From an uncultured Oscillospiraceae bacterium (lineage in GTDB: Bacteria > Bacillota > Clostridia > Oscillospirales > Ruminococcaceae): a DNA stretch of 6,912 nt. Shown here piece after piece: positions 1-5,381 of the stretch (its first letter is position 1; each line of letters starts with the position of its first letter). A program made the position numbers and the translations under genes. The stretch lies in NCBI GenBank assembly GCA_958427155.1, contig CAUABB010000075.1:1-6912 (forward strand). The letters are read 5' to 3'. The notes under the pieces were generated by a model. It was not told the origin of the DNA. It was given only the letters and a program-made list of their open reading frames with translations, and did no database searches.

Positions 1-698
1 ACATGACGGAGAAATTCATGCCCTAACCCCACACCGTCACTGGCACCTTTAATTAATCCCGGAATATCCGCCATTACAAACGAAGTTTCTTCGTCAATTT
101 TGACTACGCCGAGAACCGGGGTAAGAGTTGTAAAATGATAGTTCGCAATCTCTGGCTTAGCTGCACTGACAACTGAAATTAAGGTGGATTTTCCAACATT
201 GGGAAAACCAACTAGTCCAACATCCGCAAGAAGTTTCAGTTCCAAACTGACTTCAAAGCTCTCTCCTGGAAATCCGGGCTTTGCAAATCGAGGGATTTGA
301 CGGGTTGCAGACTTAAAACTGGCGTTTCCTCGTCCGCCCTTTCCTCCGTGTGCTAAAACAACAGGTTCGTCTCCGGAAAGATCCGCCATAATTCTACCGG
401 TTTCCGCATCACGCACAACGGTTCCGCGCGGAACTTTAACGATTAGATCCGGAGCACTTTTCCCGGTACACAGTTTAGAGCGTCCGGGTTCACCATTGGG
501 TGCGACATACTTCCTCTTGTAACGAAAATCGACCAAATTAGACAGGTTATCATCCGCCACAAAAACAACATTGCCGCCCTTTCCCCCATCGCCGCCGTCT
601 GGTCCGCCGGCATTAATATACTTTTCACGGTGAAAAGAAACAGCGCCATTTCCCCCGTTGCCAGCCTTTATAATGATTTTGGCTTTATCAACAAACAT
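1..698 (-). CDS. obg: GTPase Obg (ObgE/CgtA), N-terminal 232 codons, truncated by window edge
   Basis: Obg is a P-loop GTPase that binds the 50S subunit late in assembly and is tied to growth and stress control; in sporulating Firmicutes it also affects sporulation. The frame is open from an ATG at 698 to the window edge. Residues 1-158 form the glycine-rich Obg fold: MFVDKAKIIIKAGNGGNG at the start, then GGPDGGDGGKGG, and later AHGGKGGRGN. The G domain follows, with the G1/P-loop GFPNVGKST at 164-172, a switch I region containing YHFTTL, and the G3 motif DIPG at 211-214 followed by a GVGLGHEFLRH segment. The NKxD motif and the C-terminal domain lie outside the window; family length is about 430 residues. 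The start is supported by AAAGGA (705-710) six bases upstream. Residue 217 is Lys where bacterial Obg usually has Glu (GLIEGA). A terminator lies between this gene and rpmA. Confidence 0.96.
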   Translation of the reverse strand, partial: MFVDKAKIIIKAGNGGNGAVSFHREKYINAGGPDGGDGGKGGNVVFVADDNLSNLVDFRYKRKYVAPNGEPGRSKLCTGKSAPDLIVKVPRGTVVRDAETGRIMADLSGDEPVVLAHGGKGGRGNASFKSATRQIPRFAKPGFPGESFEVSLELKLLADVGLVGFPNVGKSTLISVVSAAKPEIANYHFTTLTPVLGVVKIDEETSFVMADIPGLIKGASDGVGLGHEFLRH

Positions 699-728
699 CT
701 TTTTTCCTTTCCGGAAACGTCTCCTTAG

Positions 729-764
729 AAAAACAACTCCCGTCCCTTATTAAGACGAGAGTTG
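729..764 (-). terminator. Rho-independent terminator after rpmA
   Basis: Read on the minus strand, an 11-bp stem is formed by CAACTCTCGTC (764-754) and GACGGGAGTTG (744-734), with one internal G-U pair and a 9-nt loop. Five T residues follow directly (733-729). It lies 22 nt beyond the rpmA stop codon and 30 nt before the obg start, so it should end or attenuate the rplU-ysxB-rpmA transcript before obg. The plus strand lacks a T-run on the other side, so the terminator works in one direction. Confidence 0.88.
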
Positions 765-786
765 CAGGTAAAACTCCAATTATTGA

Positions 787-1065
787 TTAAGCGCCGTAAA
801 CACTTACTTTTTTACGGTCTTTACCAACACGCTCAAATTTTACTTTACCGTCTACCAAAGCAAACAGAGTATCATCGGAACCGCGTCCTACATTCTCACC
901 GGGATGAATATGTGTTCCACGCTGACGGACAATAATATTTCCAGCCAAAACAAACTGACCATCTCCACGTTTTACACCCAAACGTTTTGACTCAGAATCA
1001 CGTCCGTTTTTAGTAGAACCAACACCTTTTTTATGAGCAAAAAACTGAAGATCCAACTTAATCAT
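787..1065 (-). CDS. rpmA: 50S ribosomal protein L27, with cleavable N-terminal extension
   Basis: L27 is a 50S protein whose flexible N-terminus reaches toward the peptidyl transferase centre. The 92-residue product starts MIKLDLQFFAHKKGVGSTKNGRDS, followed by the conserved SKRLGVKRGDGQFVLAGNIIVRQRGT core and HPGENVGRGSDDTLFA. The first nine residues (MIKLDLQFF) are the extension found in Firmicutes; in Staphylococcus aureus it is removed by Prp between FF and A, giving a mature protein starting at Ala10. The likely Prp homologue is encoded just upstream. A strong Shine-Dalgarno sequence GGAGGTG (1074-1080) lies inside the last codons of ysxB, eight bases from the ATG, so the two genes are linked in translation. 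The Rho-independent terminator follows 22 nt after the stop codon. Confidence 0.98.
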   Translation of the reverse strand: MIKLDLQFFAHKKGVGSTKNGRDSESKRLGVKRGDGQFVLAGNIIVRQRGTHIHPGENVGRGSDDTLFALVDGKVKFERVGKDRKKVSVYGA

Positions 1066-1070
1066 AGTCT

Positions 1071-1391
1071 TTACACCTCCGAATACATTAATACAATATA
1101 ATCTTTATATTCCTGTGCCATAATTCCCATTTGCAATTCAAACACTTCTAAAAGCACCAATGCAATATCGTCATGGCAACTGTTGGGAAGGAGTAGCGAA
1201 ACCAGATTTTCTTCTACTCTGACTTCTGCTGGAATTCCTGCACATTCAGTAACTCCATTCGCCGTCATTTGAACAGCAGTCGTTACACCAGCACAGACAA
1301 CATCAGAACCGCTTTCCGCATAACCGGCATGACCGGAAACACAAAACCCAACAACACGGTTCTCCCGTGAGAACAAAACAACCTTAATCAT
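1071..1391 (-). CDS. prp: Ribosomal-processing cysteine protease Prp (YsxB family)
   Basis: Prp is a small cytoplasmic cysteine protease that removes the N-terminal extension of ribosomal protein L27, a maturation step essential in S. aureus. The 106-residue product has the family signature GHAGYAESGSDVVCAGVT at residues 20-37; His21 and Cys33 match the catalytic pair. Length is normal for the family (about 105-110). It sits between rplU and rpmA, the usual place in Firmicutes. The start MIKVVLFSRE is the expected family N-terminus, yet no Shine-Dalgarno sequence precedes it: the bases between the rplU stop and this ATG are only CCTGA, and nothing purine-rich lies upstream. Translation probably depends on ribosomes finishing rplU, which could keep the protease low relative to the ribosomal proteins. 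The last codons contain the rpmA ribosome binding site. Known also as ysxB. Confidence 0.95.
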   Translation of the reverse strand: MIKVVLFSRENRVVGFCVSGHAGYAESGSDVVCAGVTTAVQMTANGVTECAGIPAEVRVEENLVSLLLPNSCHDDIALVLLEVFELQMGIMAQEYKDYIVLMYSEV

Positions 1392-1396
1392 TCAGG

Positions 1397-1711
1397 TTAA
1401 GCGTTAATCGCATCAATCCGAACCTGAGTATAGGGCTGTCTATGTCCCATTTTCCGCTTAGAATCCTTTTTTGGTTTGTAGGTGAAAACGGTGATTTTCT
1501 TAGATTTTCCGTTTTTCAATACTTTTCCGGTAACGGAAGCACCGCTGACAAGCGGAGTTCCCACAACAAAGCTGTTATCATCTTTTGTAAGAGCTACAAC
1601 TTTGTCAAAAGTGACGGTAGCTTCAGCCTCAGCGCCGAGTTTTTCCACAAAAATTACGTCTCCAACACTGACACGGTACTGTTTCCCGCCTGTTTCAATC
1701 ACTGCGTACAT
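1397..1711 (-). CDS. rplU: 50S ribosomal protein L21
   Basis: L21 is a 50S subunit protein that binds 23S rRNA and, with L20, acts in early subunit assembly. The 104-residue protein begins MYAVIETGGKQYRVSVGD, the conserved L21 N-terminus, and carries the C-terminal signature KKDSKRKMGHRQPYT at 81-95. Its length is typical. It is first in the rplU-prp-rpmA operon, headed by a sigma-A promoter and an L21-leader RNA. The ribosome binding site AGGTG (1717-1721) is about seven bases from the ATG and lies in a segment that can pair with the leader. The stop codon is five bases before prp. Confidence 0.98.
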   Translation of the reverse strand: MYAVIETGGKQYRVSVGDVIFVEKLGAEAEATVTFDKVVALTKDDNSFVVGTPLVSGASVTGKVLKNGKSKKITVFTYKPKKDSKRKMGHRQPYTQVRIDAINA

Positions 1712-1791
1712 AAGGGCACCTGCCTTAATTCAATACTCGCTATTCGCAGGTGCGGAACTTCCTTCCGACTTCTTACCTGCAATATGCGGCA
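1712..1791 (-). ncRNA. L21 leader: cis-regulatory RNA upstream of rplU
   Basis: The untranslated leader folds into a two-part hairpin. An outer stem pairs GCAGGU (1780-1775) with ACCUGC (1751-1746). An inner stem pairs CGGAA (1667 region of the arm: 1767-1763) with UUCCG (1757-1753) around a GGAAG loop. An asymmetric internal loop AAGAAGU (1774-1768) separates the stems. Position directly before rplU, and this GCAGGU/GGAAG/ACCUGC layout, match what I recall of the Rfam L21_leader family of Firmicutes, in which r-protein autoregulation is presumed. The segment GCACCUGC (1753-1746) can instead pair perfectly over eight bases with GCAGGUGC (1723-1716), which contains the rplU ribosome binding site. 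The two folds exclude each other. The family assignment is from memory, not a covariance-model search. Confidence 0.8.
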
Positions 1792-1797
1792 GAATCA

Positions 1798-1826
1798 ATT
1801 TTATCATAAAGACTTACAGATGTCAA
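1798..1826 (-). promoter_or_regulatory. Sigma-A promoter of the rplU-prp-rpmA operon
   Basis: On the minus strand a perfect -35 TTGACA (1826-1821) is followed by a 17-bp spacer and the -10 TAAAAT (1803-1798), with TG one base before the -10 (extended -10). Transcription should start near 1791, just ahead of the L21 leader. This is a strong vegetative promoter, as expected for ribosomal proteins, and it gives the operon independence from the sporulation genes upstream. Confidence 0.88.
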
Positions 1827-1830
1827 TATT

Positions 1831-1838
1831 TCGCGCGA
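1831..1838. repeat. Short palindrome TCGCGCGA just upstream of the rplU promoter
   Basis: A perfect 8-bp self-complementary sequence lies four bases upstream of the TTGACA box, in the 154-nt non-coding stretch between spoIIIAH and rplU. It is notable for its CG content in an AT-rich spacer. It could be a protein-binding half of the promoter region or chance; nothing in the sequence decides this. No T-run follows it, so it is not a terminator. Confidence 0.4.
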
Positions 1839-1865
1839 TTTCTTCCATAGCTTTTTAAAATCGGC

Positions 1866-2429
1866 TTATTTTACTTCAACAATGGAAACGTTTTCACTTG
1901 GAACATCACTTTCAGAAACGACAATATCCATAATCTGAGCAGCTTCGTTTTGCTCAAGGCCTTCTGACTTTACAACGACCTTTGCCGACTGATCAGAGAG
2001 GTAAACGATACAGTCTTCAAATCCTTTGGATTTAATCAGGCTTTCCATTTTGCTTTCACTTTCAATCATTTTAGCAGTCGTCAGTGCTTTATCTGTTGCC
2101 TCTTTTACCTGTTCACTGCTTGCGGAAGTATCTCCGAACATTTTGGCAAGTGTCGCAACTGCTTCGTCACGAGATGTTTGTTTTTCAAGGCGAGCTTTTG
2201 CGAAAAAATCTTCGGAACTATCAGCAGAGCCGTTTACCAGTTCTGCGTCTCCATAATTTTTTTCAGAGGTCGAAGTATCTGAAGCGGATGTATCAGATGG
2301 CTGTGTCCCCGTAGCAATACTATTTTCATCATTAGCAAAAGTCCAGTTTATATAAACGGCAACACCCAAAATTAAAATCAAAGACGCCAAAACAATTTGT
2401 TTTTTTCCTACAATCATATTTAGCTTCAT
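1866..2429 (-). CDS. spoIIIAH: Stage III sporulation protein AH (SpoIIIAH)
   Basis: SpoIIIAH is a mother-cell membrane protein whose extracellular domain forms a ring in the space between the two sporulation membranes and binds SpoIIQ from the forespore, joining the two halves of the channel. The 187-residue product has a short cytoplasmic N-terminus, one membrane helix at about 11-31 (IVLASLILILGVAVYINW), a Ser/Thr/Asp-rich linker at 38-58, and a C-terminal region at about 70-187. That region has a predicted helix (SRDEAVATLAKMF) and a terminal alpha/beta module (DCIVYLSD, SAKVVVKSEGL, AAQIMDIVVSESDV, NVSIVEVK) typical of the YscJ/FliF-like ring-building fold of this family. It is shorter than the B. 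subtilis protein (218), mostly in the linker. GGAGG lies nine bases before the ATG. It is last in the operon. Confidence 0.95.
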   Translation of the reverse strand: MKLNMIVGKKQIVLASLILILGVAVYINWTFANDENSIATGTQPSDTSASDTSTSEKNYGDAELVNGSADSSEDFFAKARLEKQTSRDEAVATLAKMFGDTSASSEQVKEATDKALTTAKMIESESKMESLIKSKGFEDCIVYLSDQSAKVVVKSEGLEQNEAAQIMDIVVSESDVPSENVSIVEVK

Positions 2430-2450
2430 TGTTCAATTCCTCCAGATCAT

Positions 2451-3026
2451 TTAATTTGATTTTACGACACATACCTGATCATATCCAATTCCAAGTACGG
2501 TTGTAATCAGGTCATAGATATTTTTGGAAACTGTCGCACGCCCTCCTCCCTCACAGACCACAACGACTCCTTGCACCTTGGGTTCCAACTGTTTGCGGAC
2601 TAAAGCCGTTTTTTTCCCATTGGAGTCCTCCGCAATAATAAAAGACTCCTTACTGTCTTCACTTTGTTGAATTTTAGCACCTTCGCTTTGAGTATTATCT
2701 TCATTCAGGGTGGATGAGATATTTTGCTCTTTTTCATACACATACTCTACTCCGCTTTCCAAAGTTATCATAACCTGAGTTTTTCCAACTCCTTCTACTG
2801 TTGTAAGAAGCTCTTCTACCCTTTTTTCAAGTTTTTCCTTATACTGTTCAGTAGTTGTTAACGTTCCATTATCAACGTCAGTCTCTTCTTCGCCTCCTGA
2901 TGGCCAAAACTGTGAAAGACCGATTAGAACGATTCCGATCAATCCCAAAATAAAAATAATTCGTACTTTCTTGTCATTTTTTCCAAAAAATTTTTTTACT
3001 CCTTCTGTCAATGAAGTCTGTGACAT
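2451..3026 (-). CDS. spoIIIAG: Stage III sporulation protein AG (SpoIIIAG)
   Basis: SpoIIIAG is a bitopic mother-cell protein that forms a large 30-fold ring in the intermembrane space of the SpoIIIA-SpoIIQ channel (structure known for B. subtilis). The 191-residue product has a basic cytoplasmic start, one membrane helix at about 21-41 (VRIIFILGLIGIVLIGLSQF), and an extracellular domain. The first ring-building half starts at VEELLTTVEGVGKTQVMITLESG (70-92). An acidic, Ser/Gln-rich insert at about 100-135 corresponds to the beta-triangle loop region, followed by KQLEPKVQGVVVVCEGGG (145-162) and the terminal helix YDLITTVLGI. B. subtilis AG is longer (229), so the insert is short here. AAGGAGG sits six bases before the ATG. 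The gap to spoIIIAF is 28 nt. Confidence 0.96.
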   Translation of the reverse strand: MSQTSLTEGVKKFFGKNDKKVRIIFILGLIGIVLIGLSQFWPSGGEEETDVDNGTLTTTEQYKEKLEKRVEELLTTVEGVGKTQVMITLESGVEYVYEKEQNISSTLNEDNTQSEGAKIQQSEDSKESFIIAEDSNGKKTALVRKQLEPKVQGVVVVCEGGGRATVSKNIYDLITTVLGIGYDQVCVVKSN

Positions 3027-3054
3027 AAGAAGCCTCCTTTTTTTCCAACACGTT

Positions 3055-3540
3055 CTATTCAGATACTCGAAATTCGACCTTAGTTTCGTTCCCTTCTGTC
3101 AGGCTTTCTGAAAGCGTTTCTGTAGACGGATAATCCTCCAAATCCACAAGAACAATTACACTATTAATAATTATGCTGTTGTCCTCTTCGATAGTCGTAT
3201 TCACTTGAATTTCTATTGGTTCAATTTCATATTGCCTTAAAGTGGAATACATCGTTTGTGAAACTGACTGTTTTGTAAGCTCGTCAAGTTTTTGATTGAC
3301 AATAGTTTGTAAACTTGATTTTTCTATAGACATATCTTCTGTTTGATAGACAGAAAGACTGTTTTCAAAAGCGGAATAATCAAAATGAGTAAAAGGAACA
3401 ATTAAACAACTTAGAAAAAAAATGCTTAATATAAACCGCGCTGTTTTTTCCAGACTAGATTTTGGCATTAATCCTTGAAAAATAGCTGCCGCTACAGCAG
3501 TGACACAAATAGATATTCCAATTTCCCGTATCATATTCAT
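3055..3540 (-). CDS. spoIIIAF: Stage III sporulation protein AF (SpoIIIAF)
   Basis: SpoIIIAF is a mother-cell membrane component of the SpoIIIA channel with an extracellular ring-building domain. The 161-residue product has two membrane helices (about 6-25 and 36-50) joined by a short loop with the family-typical PKSSLEKTARFILS segment, then a soluble region from 51. That region contains a long helix (IVNQKLDELTKQSVSQTMYSTLRQYEI) followed by beta strands IEIQVNTTIE and IIINSVIVLVD. It ends at KVEFRVSE and is shorter than B. subtilis AF (206). The start is six bases after the spoIIIAE stop. Its ribosome binding site is apparently the G7 run at the end of spoIIIAE, nine bases from ATG1; a second ATG at codon 3 is possible but less well spaced. 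Confidence 0.93.
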   Translation of the reverse strand: MNMIREIGISICVTAVAAAIFQGLMPKSSLEKTARFILSIFFLSCLIVPFTHFDYSAFENSLSVYQTEDMSIEKSSLQTIVNQKLDELTKQSVSQTMYSTLRQYEIEPIEIQVNTTIEEDNSIIINSVIVLVDLEDYPSTETLSESLTEGNETKVEFRVSE

Positions 3541-3546
3541 AAAAAC

Positions 3547-4695
3547 TTACCCCCCCATTGAAAGAAACATAATAATGGTGGTGGAAAGAATGATCATAAC
3601 CGCATAGCATAAAATCAAGCCCAAAAGAAGAGACAACATGGAAGATACTGATTTTAAAAGTCTGCCCAATCGGTCCACACCGAGAATCCCACCAAACATC
3701 TGTCCTAGATTAATCGCTAGCATCATTGCAATAATCTCTAAAACAATTGGTAAAAAGGTGCAGATTGCTACAATAATTCCAAAGGAACCAGTTGCCTGCT
3801 TTATAAATCCAAGACATCCCTGTACTGAACTGAAGGCCTCACTTAAAGCACTTCCGAAGACCGGGATTAAGCTTCCAATAAAGAATTTTGTTGTTTTAGT
3901 TGCTACCGTATCGGCTGAGCCGGAAACTAAAGATTGAACAGACAATAAGGCTACAAAGAAGGTAAGTAAAAGGCCAATGACCCATATTACTGTTTTTTTT
4001 ACAGTTTCAGCCACATAGTCAAGACGAAGAGAAGGATTCAGTGTTCCGACAATACTAATTGCAAGATAAATGCATAAAAGCGGAGTTAAAATAGTGGCTG
4101 CGATTTGTGATATTACCTGGACTGTTCCAAAAAGAAATGTACTGTAAGCGAGTGAAGACATTGGCTTTCCTGCAACGGCAACCACACTGGTAAAAACCGG
4201 AATAAAGCTCAAGATGAACTGACTGCATTCGGTAATTGCTGATACTGCATGGTTGACGCATTCAATTACCGGAGAAGAAAGAGCCAGCATTAAAGCAGAA
4301 ATTCCGATAAGATTCTGAATTGTTATCATTCCTTCTCCTGGTGGATGGATTGCTCCCAGCAAAGCAACCAGCAGAAAAACTCCCATCAAGGTCGTAAAAA
4401 GGCGAAAAGGCGCTGTAAAATAATTTGATCCCAATTCAAATATTCCGGTTAAAAGATTTAAAAAATTAAAATTAGAAATTGTTTCTGTGTTAAACTCATC
4501 AATTCCGTTTTGACCTAGCAAGTCTTTTGCAGTTTCCGGAATCTCTCCGCCCAAACTCTCATCAATGCTTGTCTCTAGTTCTGTGATAAGTTCTTCTTGT
4601 GTTTTTGAGGAGTCATCATCTTCTTCAGCATAGACAGGAATAACTAATATAAGTAGCAGGAAGGAAATAATCAAAAGATATCGTGCAATTTTCAT
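3547..4695 (-). CDS. spoIIIAE: Stage III sporulation protein AE (SpoIIIAE), polytopic membrane channel component
   Basis: SpoIIIAE is the largest membrane protein of the SpoIIIA complex in the mother-cell membrane; it is a candidate core of the transport path, though its exact role is not settled. The 382-residue product has an N-terminal signal-like helix at 4-22 with a plausible cleavage site after VYA23. An acidic segment with the amphipathic helix TQEELITELETSIDES follows. From about residue 90 on come several hydrophobic helices. The conserved stretch TTKFFIGSLIPVFGSALSEAFSSVQGCLGFIKQ at about 260-295 is the most recognisable family block. Length is close to B. subtilis AE (399). GGAGG lies four bases before the ATG, and the gap to spoIIIAD is 11 nt. 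The gene ends in a run of seven G, codons 381-382 being GGG GGG. Confidence 0.95.
   Translation of the reverse strand: MKIARYLLIISFLLLILVIPVYAEEDDDSSKTQEELITELETSIDESLGGEIPETAKDLLGQNGIDEFNTETISNFNFLNLLTGIFELGSNYFTAPFRLFTTLMGVFLLVALLGAIHPPGEGMITIQNLIGISALMLALSSPVIECVNHAVSAITECSQFILSFIPVFTSVVAVAGKPMSSLAYSTFLFGTVQVISQIAATILTPLLCIYLAISIVGTLNPSLRLDYVAETVKKTVIWVIGLLLTFFVALLSVQSLVSGSADTVATKTTKFFIGSLIPVFGSALSEAFSSVQGCLGFIKQATGSFGIIVAICTFLPIVLEIIAMMLAINLGQMFGGILGVDRLGRLLKSVSSMLSLLLGLILCYAVMIILSTTIIMFLSMGG
3550..3556 (-). promoter_or_regulatory. G7 run: end of spoIIIAE and apparent ribosome binding site of spoIIIAF
   Basis: Seven G residues on the coding strand form the last two sense codons of spoIIIAE plus the final base of the Met codon before them. 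They lie nine bases upstream of the spoIIIAF ATG. No GGAGG-type site exists there, so this tract is the only candidate Shine-Dalgarno sequence. Every other spoIIIA gene start has a more ordinary purine-rich site. Loss of one G would extend spoIIIAE by Lys-Phe-Leu to a TGA overlapping the spoIIIAF start. Confidence 0.55.
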
Positions 4696-4706
4696 AAATC
4701 CTCCAA

Positions 4707-5099
4707 TCAGCCAATCAAGCCGATGGCAATTTGTAGCAGAGATGAAATCATTGGAAGAGCTAGAATCAGGACAGCTACTCTTCCAGCTAGCTCAATTTTG
4801 CCGGCCATAGCACGTTCCCCGGCATCTTGACAGGTGTCAGAGGCCAACTGAGTAATATAGCAAATACCAAGAGATTTTATAATAACGGAGGTGTATTCAT
4901 TACCATCTTCAATTTTTCCAAGAATAGAGCGAACTGTTTCAAAAAGAGGAGTCATCTGTGCCAGTACTGTCAGAAAAATAATTACTCCACAAATAATAGA
5001 AGCTGAAAGTGCATATTCTGGACGATATTGCTTTAAAAGAAGACAGATCAGCGCTGATAGAATCCCCAATCCGATTATGGAAAAAATACTGACTTCCAT
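4707..5099 (-). CDS. spoIIIAD: Stage III sporulation protein AD (SpoIIIAD)
   Basis: SpoIIIAD is a small membrane protein of the mother-cell SpoIIIA complex and belongs with SpoIIIAC to one protein family. The 130-residue product (B. subtilis 133) has membrane helices at about 4-22, 33-50 and 108-129. The conserved soluble block KSLGICYITQLASDTCQDAGERAMAGKIELAGR spans about 75-107. The motif LFETVRSILG at 52-61 repeats LFETVKNVFG of SpoIIIAC almost exactly. AAAGGA about eleven bases upstream is a moderate ribosome binding site. The 62-nt gap before it is the widest in the operon and contains a perfect inverted repeat. Its stop is 11 nt before spoIIIAE. Confidence 0.96.
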   Translation of the reverse strand: MEVSIFSIIGLGILSALICLLLKQYRPEYALSASIICGVIIFLTVLAQMTPLFETVRSILGKIEDGNEYTSVIIKSLGICYITQLASDTCQDAGERAMAGKIELAGRVAVLILALPMISSLLQIAIGLIG

Positions 5100-5139
5100 A
5101 GTAATATTTATCCTTTCGCAGGGGCTTTTTATAATTGAG

Positions 5140-5162
5140 ACAGTTTAAAAGTTTTAAACTGT
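5140..5162. repeat. Perfect 23-nt inverted repeat between spoIIIAC and spoIIIAD
   Basis: Arms of 11 bases (ACAGTTTAAAA and TTTTAAACTGT) flank a single central base, so every base pairs with its partner. The outermost base of one arm is the last base of the spoIIIAC stop codon. As RNA it would form a stem of about ten mostly A-U pairs with a three-base loop. As DNA it has the form of a symmetric protein-binding site. No T-run follows, so it is not an intrinsic terminator. Function is unknown. Confidence 0.85.
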
Positions 5163-5359
5163 TACCATAGTCCAAATACGTTTTTAACTGTTTCAAAAAG
5201 GCTACTAATCTCATTAACAATCATTAGTAAAACAACAATTAGTCCAGCTAAAGTGGTCATCATCGCCTGCTCTTCACGGCCGGAACGAATTAGTAGTTGG
5301 TTCAGAACTGCTACAATAATTCCAATCGCGGCAATTTTAAAAATCAGATCAACATTCAT
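5162..5359 (-). CDS. spoIIIAC: Stage III sporulation protein AC (SpoIIIAC)
   Basis: SpoIIIAC is the smallest member of the SpoIIIA complex, with two membrane helices in the mother-cell membrane. The 65-residue product matches the usual family length. Helix one covers about 5-24 (LIFKIAAIGIIVAVLNQLLI). A charged turn RSGREEQA follows, then helix two at about 34-50, and the ending NEISSLFETVKNVFGLW. The turn and the LFETVK motif are family hallmarks. GGAGG lies six bases before the ATG, 22 nt after the spoIIIAB stop. Confidence 0.96.
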   Translation of the reverse strand: MNVDLIFKIAAIGIIVAVLNQLLIRSGREEQAMMTTLAGLIVVLLMIVNEISSLFETVKNVFGLW

Positions 5360-5381
5360 TGTGTTCCTCCATTTTACACGT

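Noticed and set aside
443..649. Minus-strand 68-codon open frame within obg
   Set aside because: It is in another frame of the obg coding sequence, which is continuous from 698 to the window edge with all Obg motifs in place.
1442..1858. Two long plus-strand open frames (138 and 122 codons) opposite rplU and its leader
   Set aside because: They are antisense to a certain ribosomal gene and a structured leader, show no recognisable protein features, and lack clear ribosome binding sites. They are by-products of the rplU codon pattern.
3989..4005. ACTGT/ACAGT repeat around an A8 run in spoIIIAE, a possible -1 slippage site
   Set aside because: The frame continues normally through Lys-Lys codons to a full-length family product, and no meaningful shifted product or downstream structure is seen.
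4055..4261. Minus-strand 68-codon open frame inside spoIIIAE, and a 93-codon frame at 4939-5220 across the AC-AD junction
   Set aside because: Both are alternate frames of intact spoIIIA genes; the protein sequences have no family features.
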